Part shown: one piece after another, positions 43,605 through 52,439 of the stretch
How the letters are laid out: every line of letters begins with the position of its first letter
Numbering within the stretch: the first letter of the stretch is position 1
From: Bin87 sp034423115
Lineage (GTDB): Bacteria; Chloroflexota; Dehalococcoidia; Lucifugimonadales; UBA3495
NCBI GenBank assembly: GCA_034423115.1
Contig: DAOUJD010000057.1
Span: forward strand, 37,802 to 101,801
Reading direction: 5' to 3'
DNA length: 64,000 nt
Translations under genes and position numbers: made by a program
Notes under the pieces: model-generated
The model's database searches: none
What the model saw: the letters and a program-made list of their open reading frames with translations, nothing else
Told to the model about the DNA's origin: nothing

Positions 43605-45179
43605 TTAGGCCGACGCAATCAAGTCGGCGGCACGTTCGCCTATCATGACGACCGTTGCATGGCTGCCACCTGACCTTGTAACCCGCGGCATCACCGACGC
43701 ATCCACCACCGACAGCCCAGTTACTCCCTTGACGTTGCAGTTTTGATCCACAACCGCCATAGGGTCTGAATCGGGGCCCATCTTGCATGTGCCGGAAACA
43801 TGCCTGGCTGTTCCCACGGTTTGGCGTATATAGACGTCCAAAGCGTGGTCGTCAGCCAGGATGTCATCCGTTGGGTGGAGCCGGTAATCGGCCACGTCTT
43901 TATACGCATCGGATTCAAGGAATCCAATCGCCATTCGGATGCCTTCCCGCACCCGACGGATGTCGTTTGGATGCGTAAGATAGCGGTAATTGAACTCCGG
44001 CTGCACTGTGGGGTCGGCAGACGCAAGCCTGACGTATCCTGCGCCGTCGGGTAGTCCGAGCGTGCACGAGATTCTCGCCACCCGGTCCGCAGGAACATCA
44101 TCGTTGAGGAACTTGGTCCGTAGACCGGGGACGCGCTCCGGCCGTTCGTCAACCATCGGGGTGGTCCTCAGCAACATATCATTGACTTCGCTGGACCCGT
44201 GGGAGGTGTAGTGCAAACAAAAGCGTGCCGCATCGACATCGGAAGTCAGGGTCATTCCGTCCTTGACTTTGAATGTAATCTGGGCGCTCAGGTGGTTAAA
44301 CAGGTTCTGTCCCACCCCGGGAAGCTCATGAACGAGAGGTATCCCAAATTGCTGGAGTTGGTCCTTGGGGCCGATTCCCGATAGCATCAGCAGGTGGGGC
44401 GACTTGAGAGCGCCGGCGCTCAACACAACCCGGTCTGCTTCAACGTTGAAAATCTCGCCCCCGCTTTCCACTTCCACACCGACGGCCTTTAGATCCTCGA
44501 TCAGTACCTTTCTGACGAACACCCCTCCTCGCACCGTAAGGTTGAGACGGTGGCGCATGGGATTCAGGTGAGTGATGGCAGCGCTCATCCTCCAGCCGTC
44601 CAGGTTGTTTGAGGGCCACACGCCAACGCCCGAGGGGTTCGGGCCATTGGTATCCTCGACTGTCCCGTAACCCGTCTCCAAACAGGCTGCGTGGAAGGCT
44701 GTTTGGATGTCTGCCCAGGGCCCGGATTGACGACGCCTCACCGGCATCGGTCCGTCGGAGCCATGGAAATCATCGCGAATGTCGAGATCGTGCTCGGATT
44801 TTCTGAAGTAAGGCAGAACCTTGTCGTAAGACCATTCATCGTTGCCCATAGCAGCCCAGGAGTCGAAATCCTCGGGTAACCCCCTCTGCATTGCCTGACC
44901 GTTTATGGAGGACCCTCCTCCGATCACCTTGCCCTGCGCTACGTGGATCTCGCCTTGCTCTTCGGTGATCGTTCCCCGCAGGGCCCAGTTATGCTCCGAG
45001 TCCGGGGATTCTGCATAACTTGTGTGTCCGAACTTGATTTCGTCCGGAAGATAGTCAGGATCAGGGTAATCCGGCCCGGCTTCCAGCAACAGAACGGAGG
45101 TATTCGGGTTTTCAGCCAATCTGGAGGCCAACACCGATCCGGCTGCTCCCCCACCGACGATAACAACGTCATATTTCAT
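43605..45179 (-). CDS. GMC family FAD-dependent oxidoreductase (choline-dehydrogenase-like)
   Basis: 524 residues. The N-terminal ADP-binding motif VVIVGGGAAGSVLASRL with the acidic end LLLEAG, GMC signature 1 around GGGSSINGQAMQRG, signature 2 near GALKSPHLLMLSGIG, and the C-terminal catalytic HVSGTCKMG plus GGSHATVVMIGERAADLI are present. Members oxidise alcohols such as choline, glucose or polyethylene glycol, passing electrons to oxygen or the respiratory chain. AAGGGGG precedes the ATG. It is monocistronic in an insertion-rich region. Substrate unknown. Confidence 0.93.
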   Translation of the reverse strand: MKYDVVIVGGGAAGSVLASRLAENPNTSVLLLEAGPDYPDPDYLPDEIKFGHTSYAESPDSEHNWALRGTITEEQGEIHVAQGKVIGGGSSINGQAMQRGLPEDFDSWAAMGNDEWSYDKVLPYFRKSEHDLDIRDDFHGSDGPMPVRRRQSGPWADIQTAFHAACLETGYGTVEDTNGPNPSGVGVWPSNNLDGWRMSAAITHLNPMRHRLNLTVRGGVFVRKVLIEDLKAVGVEVESGGEIFNVEADRVVLSAGALKSPHLLMLSGIGPKDQLQQFGIPLVHELPGVGQNLFNHLSAQITFKVKDGMTLTSDVDAARFCLHYTSHGSSEVNDMLLRTTPMVDERPERVPGLRTKFLNDDVPADRVARISCTLGLPDGAGYVRLASADPTVQPEFNYRYLTHPNDIRRVREGIRMAIGFLESDAYKDVADYRLHPTDDILADDHALDVYIRQTVGTARHVSGTCKMGPDSDPMAVVDQNCNVKGVTGLSVVDASVMPRVTRSGGSHATVVMIGERAADLIASA

Positions 45180-45639
45180 GGGTCCCCCTTGAATGTTTTG
45201 TCTTCTGACACAGGATTTCCCAGTCTTACCTGATTCCGCTGAGGATAGGACGTTCCGGGATTTCTCCGATTATAAACCGGCATTCTCCATATCGGCCGAC
45301 CAGCAGGTTTCGAACAGGGCAGTTGGAGCCTATTGCCGGTCGTCGTTGCTTGTCAATCCGCTTTCGCTCCCGTGCCAAGGGCGTCGGCACAAGGTACATC
45401 GCTTCAGGCAATTATTGGAAAACCGGCGCGAAATCGCTCGTACACCAGAAGAGAGCGACATCCACCAGCTTCCGGCGCCGGCAGACAGCGCCTCGGAAAC
45501 TGGCGCCACTTCGACCCACAGACCGGCCAGAAACACCATCAATCGACCCGCTGAGGGTACTTTGGACGAACCAGCTCAGGTGGGCTCCACCAGCCCGCGC
45601 CGAGGTGAGAAGGAACGTCACCCCGTATTTGATACGGGG

Positions 45640-46131
45640 TCAGCTACTACTCGGCGGTGTCCCTGGAGACTGGGGAGGCGGTGGTGATGGAACTGGAGGG
45701 CAACAGCAACTCTGTTACCTCGGCTGCTTTCCTGGGTTCCACCCGTGTTGGACGAGAGCGGCACACTTGACTGCTGATCGTGATCTGGGACAATTCGCCA
45801 GCCCATCGCGGAGACGCGGTGCGCGCCTACCTGACCAAGCCCGGCCTGAACCTCCGCCAAGTGACCTGCCCAGTACAGTTCAGATTTCAACCCCGACCAG
45901 GCCATCTGGGGCTGGGCGCGTCAGGAAATGACGGCTAACCTGTGCCTGGGAACCCGTGCCGCGGTCCGGGAGAGTGTGCGGGGGCTTTTCACCGATCTGT
46001 CCCACCGACAGGAAGAAGTCAAACGCCGTTGCCGAACCGCTCTGCAAGGAAAAGCCGACGGATCAATCGGCGGCACCCGAGCCAACTCTCTCTGCACTGC
46101 AAACGTAGTTTTCACCTTGGTTTCGGTTTAG
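45640..46131 (+). pseudogene. IS630-type transposase remnant, second diverged copy
   Basis: A broken transposase read in pieces: YYSAVSLETGEAVVMEL from about 45646, an in-frame stop near 45770, LLIVIWDNSPAHRGDAVRAYL from about 45773, a frameshift near 45870-45900, then QEMTANLCLGTRAAVRESV to NVVFTLVSV at 46131. The last ~65 codons are clearly homologous to the remnant at 41669-42022, including the identical VKRRCRT and the same end. Weak similarity may extend upstream to about 45540. Non-functional. Confidence 0.75.
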
Positions 46132-46500
46132 GCTTCCGTGCCCCCGCGGGTAGCCGGCCAATGATACCGGGGCAGTGCAAGCACGGGGCGGTGGTAACAC
46201 CCGCCGGGTTCCGGGAGCTTGGCCGGGGAATATCGGTCTGCCGGGGGCGGATCTACTATCCTCCGGAGGCGGGCCTTCGGCTCTGGACTCTTTGGGAACC
46301 TCATTCTGCTTGTGGGTAACCGACAGGCCATTATGCGACCCGAACCTTTTTGACACCTCGCCATGTCGCGTAGTTTGGTGGTTGCCGCTGCATGCGATGC
46401 GGCCGACCCCGCCCAGTTCTCGAGTGCCGAGCGGGAAACTGACATGGTTAGGATAGAACGTGGGTGCGGAGTGGAGCAACGGGCCGGTGTCAGTGCTGTT

Positions 46501-46545
46501 TAATTTTCATGGATAAACGGGATGAAGGGGATTTTGATTTGATAG
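46501..46545. repeat. GGATAAAC/GGATGAA-type dispersed repeat, copy 1
   Basis: TTTCATGGATAAACGGGATGAAGGGGATTTTGATTTG-like block (46505 onward) resembles the block ending the window (63949-64000): both run GGATAAAC-RGGATGAA...ATTTTGATTTG. Confidence 0.6.
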
Positions 46546-46638
46546 TCAAGGTCGGGATTTGGGGGTTATAGAATTTGCAGAGTGGATATTGCGCAATCAC
46601 GGCGTTGGGGCGTTTTTTGCCGGGACGGATCCTCCGAG

Positions 46639-46721
46639 GGCGGACCTGCGGGACGATGGGCAGGATGAGTTTGATGCGCTGGGCTCAACGGATCTTCGAT
46701 CAACCAAAGGCGGACCTGCGG
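46639..46721. repeat. Pair of GGCGGACCTGCGG direct repeats
   Basis: Identical 13-mers at 46639-46651 and 46709-46721, 70 bases apart; related copies (GGCGGATCTGCGG, GGCGGATCTACG, GGCGGATCTACT) occur at 41332, 41354 and 46246, all beside IS630 remnants. Confidence 0.6.
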
Positions 46722-46923
46722 CAGTGCAGGGTAAGCCGTTGGACTGCGCTGGTGATGAAAAATCCTGACTATCAATGTGGGTCGGTTGACCGGGGAACGT
46801 TGGGGTCTTAGACTTTGTGGCCGTGAGATATTTCGTTGACATTTGGATGCTTGAAATCGTGCGCAAGGGCGGAGTTTCCGCTCTTTTTTTGTGTGCGATT
46901 GACGGTCAAGGTGGTGGTCGCCG

Positions 46924-47589
46924 ATGCGCCCATTGACGCAGCGGCTGGCAGCGGAGGCGGTGGGGACGGCGTTCCTCTTGATGGCGGTGATCGGGAGCGG
47001 GATCGCGGCGCAGCGACTGAGTCCGAACGACGTTGGATTGCAACTTTTCGAGAACGCAGTGGCGACTGCTTTCGCGTTGATGGCGCTAATCTGGGCGTTC
47101 GGTCCGATTTCGGGGGCGCACTTCAACCCGGCGGTGACGCTGGCAGACGTGCTGCTGCAGGGCAGGCCGTGGAAGGAAGGGATCGCCTATGTCGGGGCGC
47201 AGGTGGTAGGAGGAATCTTCGGGACGATCCTGGGGAACCTGATGTTTGCGCTGGAGCCGGTGGTGTGGTCCACCAAGGTGCGAGGCGGATCGGGTCAGTG
47301 GCTGGGCGAGGTGATCGCGACGCTGGGCCTGCTGATGGTGATTTTCCTGATTCCGCGGAGGAATGGGGTGGTGATCGCGGTGGCGGTGGGAGCGTACATC
47401 GGGGCAGCGTACTTTTTCACTTCGTCGACGAGCTTCGCGAACCCGGCGGTGACGGTGTCGCGGATGTTCTCGGACACGTTCGCCGGGATATACCCGGGGT
47501 CGGCTCCGCTGTTCATCGTGATGCAGTTGGTGGGAGCGGCGTTGGCGATTGGGCTGGTTTGGTTCCTGGTAGGTCGGCGGCGGGATTAA
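46924..47589 (+). CDS. MIP family channel (aquaporin/glyceroporin)
   Basis: A 221-residue membrane channel with six hydrophobic helices and the two half-helix NPA motifs: NPA at 68-70 (GAHFNPAVT) and at 173-175 (FANPAVTVSRMF), with the selectivity-filter Arg180. The sequence resembles bacterial aquaporins of the AqpZ/AqpS group that may carry water or small neutral solutes, including arsenite in ars loci; no arsenic gene is adjacent. A purine-rich GGTGGTGG precedes the ATG at 46924, without a classical Shine-Dalgarno. Confidence 0.93.
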   Translation: MRPLTQRLAAEAVGTAFLLMAVIGSGIAAQRLSPNDVGLQLFENAVATAFALMALIWAFGPISGAHFNPAVTLADVLLQGRPWKEGIAYVGAQVVGGIFGTILGNLMFALEPVVWSTKVRGGSGQWLGEVIATLGLLMVIFLIPRRNGVVIAVAVGAYIGAAYFFTSSTSFANPAVTVSRMFSDTFAGIYPGSAPLFIVMQLVGAALAIGLVWFLVGRRRD

Positions 47590-47649
47590 AATGCCGGAAA
47601 TTTCATGGATGCCCAGAATTTACAGGATGATTTGATGATGATGGTGTGG

Positions 47650-48480
47650 TTAATTGGGGTTGGGGACGTAGATCCAGCCTTCAAGCTTAGCGGCGGGCAA
47701 TTCGTCCGCGTTTGGGTGATGGAAACGGGAAGAGTCCTGCGCCCACATGGCGGCGCCGACGGCGGCTACGACAGAGTCGAGGCAGTCATCGTTGGCGAGG
47801 CAATCGTCGCGGACGGATTCGAGGTTGGGGAGCGTGATGCCGGAGGATGAGGCGAGATGGTCGAGGATTTGGGTCCGGCGCGCTGTGGAGTCGCGGCCGC
47901 GTTTGTATCCCTTGAATGGCAGGGAAAGAGATCTGAGAAGGGCGCCGGGCATGAGTTCCAGTAACGTTACCGTGTGATCGGGCGGGGCGGTTGGTGGTAG
48001 AGGTGGGACGTGCCAACGGTTGGCGTCCTCCTGATGCCAGCGGTGGAGGAGTTGGATACCGTGCCAGGTCATGGGGAGCATGTTGGGATTGACGTTGTGC
48101 AAGGGGGAGTAGCTTTCGCGGTGGTATTTGAGGTCGCCGGCGCGTTTGGGTTCTCCGTGGGCGACGACGAAACGGTTGCGGGCGGCTATGAAATCGTTGA
48201 GGGGCATGGGAGCGATGGTGTCCCACAGCGCGGGCATATCGATCAGAGAGCGGCCGGCAGCGAGATGGGAGGCGAATGTTGCGGGGACGCCGAAGGGGAA
48301 ATCGAGGGCGGCGACGGCGGGCGTCGGGATGTCGATGAGCAGGTCGTATAGGTCGGCGCGAGGGATACGCCGGGCCGAGACCGACTGCAGAGCGCCCTCC
48401 GAAAAACGGCCCTGGGTGATCCAGGTGTTGCGGTCGTGCTTAGCTCCACTGAAGTCGACGCCTATGATAGTGGTGGGCAT
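47650..48480 (-). CDS. DUF429 family protein (RNase H-like fold)
   Basis: A 276-residue protein starting TTIIGVDFSGAK, the first strand and catalytic-type Asp of the DUF429 predicted nuclease-like family. It continues with AALDFPFGVP (second acidic motif, about 78), a long helical middle and a C-terminal DDCLDSVVAAVGAAMWA with the third acidic site. Function is unproven in the family. It is transcribed alone, convergent with the aquaporin (60-base gap). Confidence 0.8.
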   Translation of the reverse strand: MPTTIIGVDFSGAKHDRNTWITQGRFSEGALQSVSARRIPRADLYDLLIDIPTPAVAALDFPFGVPATFASHLAAGRSLIDMPALWDTIAPMPLNDFIAARNRFVVAHGEPKRAGDLKYHRESYSPLHNVNPNMLPMTWHGIQLLHRWHQEDANRWHVPPLPPTAPPDHTVTLLELMPGALLRSLSLPFKGYKRGRDSTARRTQILDHLASSSGITLPNLESVRDDCLANDDCLDSVVAAVGAAMWAQDSSRFHHPNADELPAAKLEGWIYVPNPN

Positions 48481-48586
48481 TGGGGTTTAGTGTTTGGGAG
48501 GGTAGTGGGAGCGGTCTGGACGGCGTGGGATCTGCGGGTTGTGGCGGGCTAGCTCACAAAGAGCGGGTTGCGGTTGACGGGTTGGG

Positions 48587-48614
48587 TTGCGTGGGCGTGC
48601 GATTGGGTTAGAAT
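48587..48614 (+). promoter_or_regulatory. Possible promoter for the PEP-mutase-like gene
   Basis: TTGCGT (48587-48592) and TAGAAT (48609-48614), 16-base spacer, 57 bases before the ATG at 48672. Confidence 0.35.
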
Positions 48615-48671
48615 ACACGCGAGCAGACGTTAGCGCACTGCTGATTGACGGAATAAAGGAGCCTAGAGCAC

Positions 48672-49526
48672 ATGGATTACACCAAGCGAAGGGAGAGGTA
48701 TCGCGCAGTGTTGGCTGGCGGGGTCTGCGTACACCCAGGTTCTGTATTTGACGCGATTTCGGCGCGGATTGCTGAGGACCTGGGGTTCGAGGTCGGCATG
48801 TTCGCCGGATCGATCGCCAGCGGGACGGTGCTGGGCGCGCCGGACTACGTGGTGTTGACGCTGAGCGAGTTCGCGCAGCAGATTTACCGCATCTGCAGGG
48901 CGGGCGAATTGCCGCTGATGGTGGACGCGGACCACGGCTACGGCAACGCGTTGAGCGTCAAGCGGACGGTGGAGGAACTGGAGGCGTCGGGCGTGTCCGC
49001 GTTGACGATCGAGGACACGGTGCTGCCGATGGCGTTTGGCGGCGGCGACCGGTTCATCTCGCTGGAGGAAGGCGTGGGCAAGATGAAGGCCGCGCTGTCG
49101 GGTCGGACGGACCCGAATCTGGTAGTCGCGGGACGCACCAGCAGCCTGGCCGAAGGATTGGACGAGTGCATCCGGCGGGTGAAGGCGTACGAGGCGGCCG
49201 GCGTGGACGCGCTTTTCCTGGCGGGGGCCACCACGCGGGAACAAGTCGAGGCAGTCAATGCCGAGGTCAACATTCCCTTGCTGCTGGGCGGCGCCGGCGG
49301 AGAACTGTCGGACAAGGCGTGGCTGGGAGAGAACGGCGTGCGCGTGGCATTGCAAGGACACCTTTCCTTCCAGGCGTCGATCAAGGCAGTGTACGACACC
49401 ATGAAGGCGTTGCGAGACGGCGTTGCCCCGGGCGACCTCAGGGACACGCTAGCCTCGGCGGATTTGATCGCGCAGGTGACTCGGAAGGACGACTACGACC
49501 AGCAGATAGCAGATTACCTGCGGTAA
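48672..49526 (+). CDS. Isocitrate lyase/PEP mutase family enzyme (oxaloacetate-decarboxylase-like)
   Basis: A 284-residue TIM barrel of the isocitrate lyase/phosphoenolpyruvate mutase superfamily. PGSVFDAISARIAEDLGFEVGMFAGS at the start, VDADHGYGNA (metal-binding Asp pair, about 80), and TIEDTVLP (about 113-120) are visible. The isocitrate lyase KKCGH signature is missing, and the substrate loop (GGGDRFISLEEGV) resembles the oxaloacetate decarboxylase or 2,3-dimethylmalate lyase group. AAAGGAG lies 9 bases before the ATG. A palindrome follows directly after the stop, then a VOC gene. Confidence 0.87.
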   Translation: MDYTKRRERYRAVLAGGVCVHPGSVFDAISARIAEDLGFEVGMFAGSIASGTVLGAPDYVVLTLSEFAQQIYRICRAGELPLMVDADHGYGNALSVKRTVEELEASGVSALTIEDTVLPMAFGGGDRFISLEEGVGKMKAALSGRTDPNLVVAGRTSSLAEGLDECIRRVKAYEAAGVDALFLAGATTREQVEAVNAEVNIPLLLGGAGGELSDKAWLGENGVRVALQGHLSFQASIKAVYDTMKALRDGVAPGDLRDTLASADLIAQVTRKDDYDQQIADYLR

Positions 49527-49546
49527 GGGCGAGGCATGCCTCGCCC
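49527..49546. repeat. GGGGCG-palindrome, copy 4
   Basis: GGGCGAGGCA/TGCCTCGCCC, perfect 10-bp arms with no loop, beginning at the base after the TAA of the upstream gene. Confidence 0.75.
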
Positions 49547-49630
49547 CTACAATTACAACCGGGACCGAAGACACATGACTCGGTAGTACACCCGGGACAG
49601 AATGGAAACAACAATCACGGAGGAACCATC

Positions 49631-50020
49631 ATGGCATTTGTGTGCAACCATCTACATCTGAGGAGCGAGGACCCGGACAACGCGGCCAAGTTCTACGTTG
49701 ACAACTTCGGAGCGGAGATCGTGTCGACGCGACCGTTGTCCACTACGGTGTCGCATCAGCTGGAGCTGAACGGCCAGCCGTTGCTGACGGTGTCGGGAGA
49801 GGCCGAGGGCGAGAACGCGGTGCCCGGTTCGACGCATCCGCGCTTCGGACTGGACCATTTCGGGTTTGAGACCGACGACATCCAGGGCGCGTTTGAGAGG
49901 TTCAAGGCCACGGGCGCGAACATCATCTGCGAGCCGTGGACGATGCCGTCGGGTTCGCAGGTTATGTTCGTTGAGGCGCCGGACAAGGTCAGCTTGGAGA
50001 TTATCCAGCGGCCTGCGTAG
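49631..50020 (+). CDS. VOC family (glyoxalase/bleomycin-resistance fold) protein
   Basis: A 129-residue single-unit VOC protein: NHLHLRSEDPDNAAKFYVDNFGAE at the N-terminus, GLDHFGFETDDIQ in the middle and MFVEAPDKVSLEIIQ at the end. The His (HLHL), the second-site His (DHFGF) and the C-terminal Glu (LEII) are the usual metal ligands. GGAGG is 8 bases before the ATG at 49631. It resembles the VOC gene at 51763 (opposite strand), probably an old duplicate. Substrate unknown. Confidence 0.88.
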   Translation: MAFVCNHLHLRSEDPDNAAKFYVDNFGAEIVSTRPLSTTVSHQLELNGQPLLTVSGEAEGENAVPGSTHPRFGLDHFGFETDDIQGAFERFKATGANIICEPWTMPSGSQVMFVEAPDKVSLEIIQRPA

Positions 50021-50049
50021 TCCGCGCGATACACTACCTAGGCATCCAC

Positions 50050-50072
50050 GGGGCGGGTTTGAAACCCGCCCC
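50050..50072. repeat. GGGGCG-palindrome, copy 5
   Basis: GGGGCGGGTTT-G-AAACCCGCCCC, perfect 11-bp arms, 29 bases after the VOC stop. Confidence 0.75.
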
Positions 50073-50135
50073 TACCATCATGGGCGGTATAATTGGGTTG
50101 GGTGAAGGGATACGCGCATTTGAAGGGCGGCGAGC

Positions 50136-50825
50136 ATGGCGACTACGACGACAACCCAACTTCCAGAACGGCGCCGATTCAACGTGGACGAATACTTCGC
50201 CATGGGCGACGCCGGCATCTTGACGGAGCATGATGGGGTCGCATTGCTGGACGGGGAGTTGTTCTGCAAATACGACGGACGGCGGCGTCGGTTCACGGTG
50301 GAGGAATACTACAAGCTGGCCGAGGTGGGCATCCTGGCGCCCGACGAGCGGGTGGAGTTACTTGCGGGAGAGATTATCACGATGGCCGCAGTAGGAAGCC
50401 GGCATGCGTTCTGCGTTGATGAGTTTACCGAGAAGCTGATGCCTTTAGCACTAGCCGGGCGAGCAAGGGTAAGGACGCAAAATCCCATTCAACTAAGCGA
50501 GGAAAACCATCCCCAGCCCGACATCGCGGTGGTAGCCCGAAACGAATACGTAGACGCACATCCCCTGCCAGAAGATGTGATGCTGTTGATCGAGGTCTCT
50601 GACACCACCGCTGGGTTCGACCGCCGGCACAAGTTGCCGATGTACGCGCTACATGGGATACCCGAAGTCTGGCTGGGTGATATCAACGCCCGGAGGGTGG
50701 AAGTTCACGACGAACCAATGGCCGCGGGGTACGCACGTGTGCGTGTGTTTGACGCAGGGGAAACGTTATCTCCGGGGGCATTTCCAGATCTGGAGATTCC
50801 GGTGAGCGACGCGATGCCCGAATAG
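50136..50825 (+). CDS. Uma2 family (DUF820) endonuclease-like protein with duplicated N-terminus
   Basis: 229 residues of the PD-(D/E)XK-like Uma2 family. The core motifs are HPQPDIAVV (Asp), LLIEVSDTTAGFDRRHKLPMYALHG (Glu...Lys) and PEVWLGD. The segment of residues 12-45 (RRRFNVDEYFAMGDAGIL...LLDGEL) is repeated at 50-83 (RRFTVEEYYKLAEVGIL...LLAGEI); ordinary Uma2 proteins have this entry motif once. Uma2 genes are often present in many copies with no clear role. The start ATG at 50136 has GGCGGCGAGC upstream. Confidence 0.85.
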   Translation: MATTTTTQLPERRRFNVDEYFAMGDAGILTEHDGVALLDGELFCKYDGRRRRFTVEEYYKLAEVGILAPDERVELLAGEIITMAAVGSRHAFCVDEFTEKLMPLALAGRARVRTQNPIQLSEENHPQPDIAVVARNEYVDAHPLPEDVMLLIEVSDTTAGFDRRHKLPMYALHGIPEVWLGDINARRVEVHDEPMAAGYARVRVFDAGETLSPGAFPDLEIPVSDAMPE

Positions 50826-50834
50826 GGCTAACCG

Positions 50835-51686
50835 CTAGAGGCCGTCGAAGAAGTCGGCCGGTACGGTTTCGCCGGGGGATACGGGCGGTTCGGCACGGAT
50901 GAAGTGCTCGATGCCGATGACGGCTGCAGCCACCTCGCGAGGGACGCGCTCGTAGGGCCAATCGGGTTGCAGTTGGGTGAAGTGGCGCTTGATGCAGGCC
51001 ATCTTGGCATCGAGGCCGTCCGAGACGTCGGAGGTGATGTGGATGGTGTCGACGTCTACACCGTCGTGGACTCGATCCGGGGAGGGCATGGGGAAGTCGA
51101 CGCCCGCGGCCTGCAGGGTTTCGGCCATGTGAACGCGGAATCCGCGGGGTCGGACGCTGTAGAAAAGGCGGTGGGTCTGATGGGGCTGGATGCCGATGGC
51201 CATGTGATGAGGGAAGGCAGTATCGTCGGCGGCCAGGCGGAAAGCTGTGGTGGCGTGATTGCAGATGGCAATGTGGTCAGGATGACCGTAGAGTCCATCC
51301 TTGCCGAAGGACAGGACGACCTGGGGGCGGAAACGACGGATCTCAAACACGAGTCTGGCGACCACCTCATGCTCGTCGGCCTGGACGAAAGCGTTGGGGT
51401 GATGATTGTCGTCCCAGCCGGCCATGCCCGAGTCGCGGTACCTGAGGACTTCGTGGGACTCAATGCCCAACTCCTTGATGGCCTGGGCTAACTCGGCGCG
51501 GCGGACTTCGCCGATGGTCTCACGCGTGGCGGATCCTGGCTGGCGGATTTCGCCGAGTTCGCCTGACGTGGCTGTGATCAGACGAGCGGTGACGCCGCGG
51601 GCGGTGTGCATGGCGATGGTGCCGCCGACGGGGAAAGCTTCGTCGTCAGGGTGGGCGAAGAGGATGAGGAGACGGTGGTCGGGCAT
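50835..51686 (-). CDS. LmbE/PIG-L family deacetylase
   Basis: 283 residues; zinc-dependent N-acetylglucosaminyl deacetylase fold (MshB, BshB, PIG-L). FAHPDDEAFPVGGTIA (zinc His, Asp at about 10-14), RDSGMAGWDDN and YGHPDHIAICNHA (third His region) are visible. The ATG at 51686 has GGAG about 8 bases upstream; an in-frame TTG 15 bases earlier overlaps that GGAG. It may act on a thiol precursor or another amide, but no bacillithiol/mycothiol gene is next to it. Confidence 0.88.
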   Translation of the reverse strand: MPDHRLLILFAHPDDEAFPVGGTIAMHTARGVTARLITATSGELGEIRQPGSATRETIGEVRRAELAQAIKELGIESHEVLRYRDSGMAGWDDNHHPNAFVQADEHEVVARLVFEIRRFRPQVVLSFGKDGLYGHPDHIAICNHATTAFRLAADDTAFPHHMAIGIQPHQTHRLFYSVRPRGFRVHMAETLQAAGVDFPMPSPDRVHDGVDVDTIHITSDVSDGLDAKMACIKRHFTQLQPDWPYERVPREVAAAVIGIEHFIRAEPPVSPGETVPADFFDGL

Positions 51687-51709
51687 AGTCGGAGTCTCCA
51701 AGGTGCAGA

Positions 51710-51736
51710 ATAGGGGCGAATGTGATCCGCCCCTAT
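51710..51736. repeat. GGGGCG-palindrome, copy 6
   Basis: ATAGGGGCGAA-TGTGA-TCCGCCCCTAT (one mismatch), between two minus-strand genes (LmbE and VOC). Confidence 0.7.
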
Positions 51737-51762
51737 GATAGTACCGTATGGCGCGGAGCAGG

Positions 51763-52125
51763 TTACTGGTCGAGGACTTCGAGGACCTCGAGGATTATGC
51801 CTTCGGGTCCTTCGAAGAACATGACGCGGCGTCCGCCGCCGACGGTGGTTTCTTCCAGGACTTTTGCGCCGCTGTTTTTCAGGTCGTTCATGGTGCCTTC
51901 GATGTCGGTGGTGTCGATGGCGATGTGTTCGAAGCCGTAGTTCTGCGGGTGGGTCTGCGTGACGATGTGGTCGGTCACGTTCAAGGGCAGCCCATGCAGG
52001 TCAAGGCGGAAGCCTCCAGCGGGAGTTTCGGCGGTGACGGTGGCGCCGAGGTTCTGAATGTACCAGTCGGCAGTGGCCTTGGGATCGGGAGTCTTGAGGT
52101 GGACGTGGTTAAGCGAGAATGCCAT
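51763..52125 (-). CDS. VOC family protein
   Basis: A 120-residue glyoxalase-fold protein: NHVHLKTPDPKATADWYIQNLGA, then YGFEHIAIDTTDIEGTMNDL and MFFEGPEGIILEVLEVL. Metal-ligand positions (His in NHVHL, His in FEHIA, Glu in ILEVL) are conserved. GGAGG is about 8 bases before the ATG at 52125; a longer open frame upstream has no homology. It is related to the 49631 protein. Confidence 0.88.
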   Translation of the reverse strand: MAFSLNHVHLKTPDPKATADWYIQNLGATVTAETPAGGFRLDLHGLPLNVTDHIVTQTHPQNYGFEHIAIDTTDIEGTMNDLKNSGAKVLEETTVGGGRRVMFFEGPEGIILEVLEVLDQ

Positions 52126-52390
52126 GACGTTGATCCTCCGTGTGAGATGGGTGTTGGAGCAGGTGTCGGTTGGGGCGATTGTAACATAGGGGGTGTTGCG
52201 CAGGGTTTTGCACTGGATTGGAGAATGGTGATGCGAGTCGTCAAAACCGCGAGCATTGCCTCCCGTAGGGGACCTGTTTTCAGGCGCGTCGCGGTGGTGG
52301 TGAGACAAGCTCTGCCCGAGAGCGATATTCCGCAGCATTAGCGGGATGGTTCAACGATTGGTGGAACAAGACGCCTAACGCGGAGCCCGA

Positions 52391-52399
52391 TGATATACT
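52391..52399 (+). promoter_or_regulatory. Extended -10 promoter upstream of npdG
   Basis: TGATATACT at 52391-52399, 41 bases before the ATG at 52440, followed by TTGCGCC like the copy at 18098. Confidence 0.5.
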
Positions 52400-52439
52400 T
52401 TGCGCCGTCCGCAGAAGCGGGCCCTTGGAGGAATTATTG

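Larger units (their letters stand above)
46132..46830. other. Degraded non-coding stretch with short repeats
   Basis: No gene is supported. It holds three GGCGGAYCTRC motifs (46246, 46639, 46709) and a heptamer-like repeat block (46501-46545). Open frames here are short and lack family resemblance. Confidence 0.5.

Noticed and set aside
45193..45640. Open frames of 150-200 codons upstream of the second IS630 remnant.
   Set aside because: No coherent protein; at most weak decayed transposase text in mixed frames, so not called as genes.
42019..46131. A complete IS630 element or composite transposon.
   Set aside because: Both transposase copies lack N-terminal halves or are frameshifted, and no terminal inverted repeats or target duplications were found by eye.
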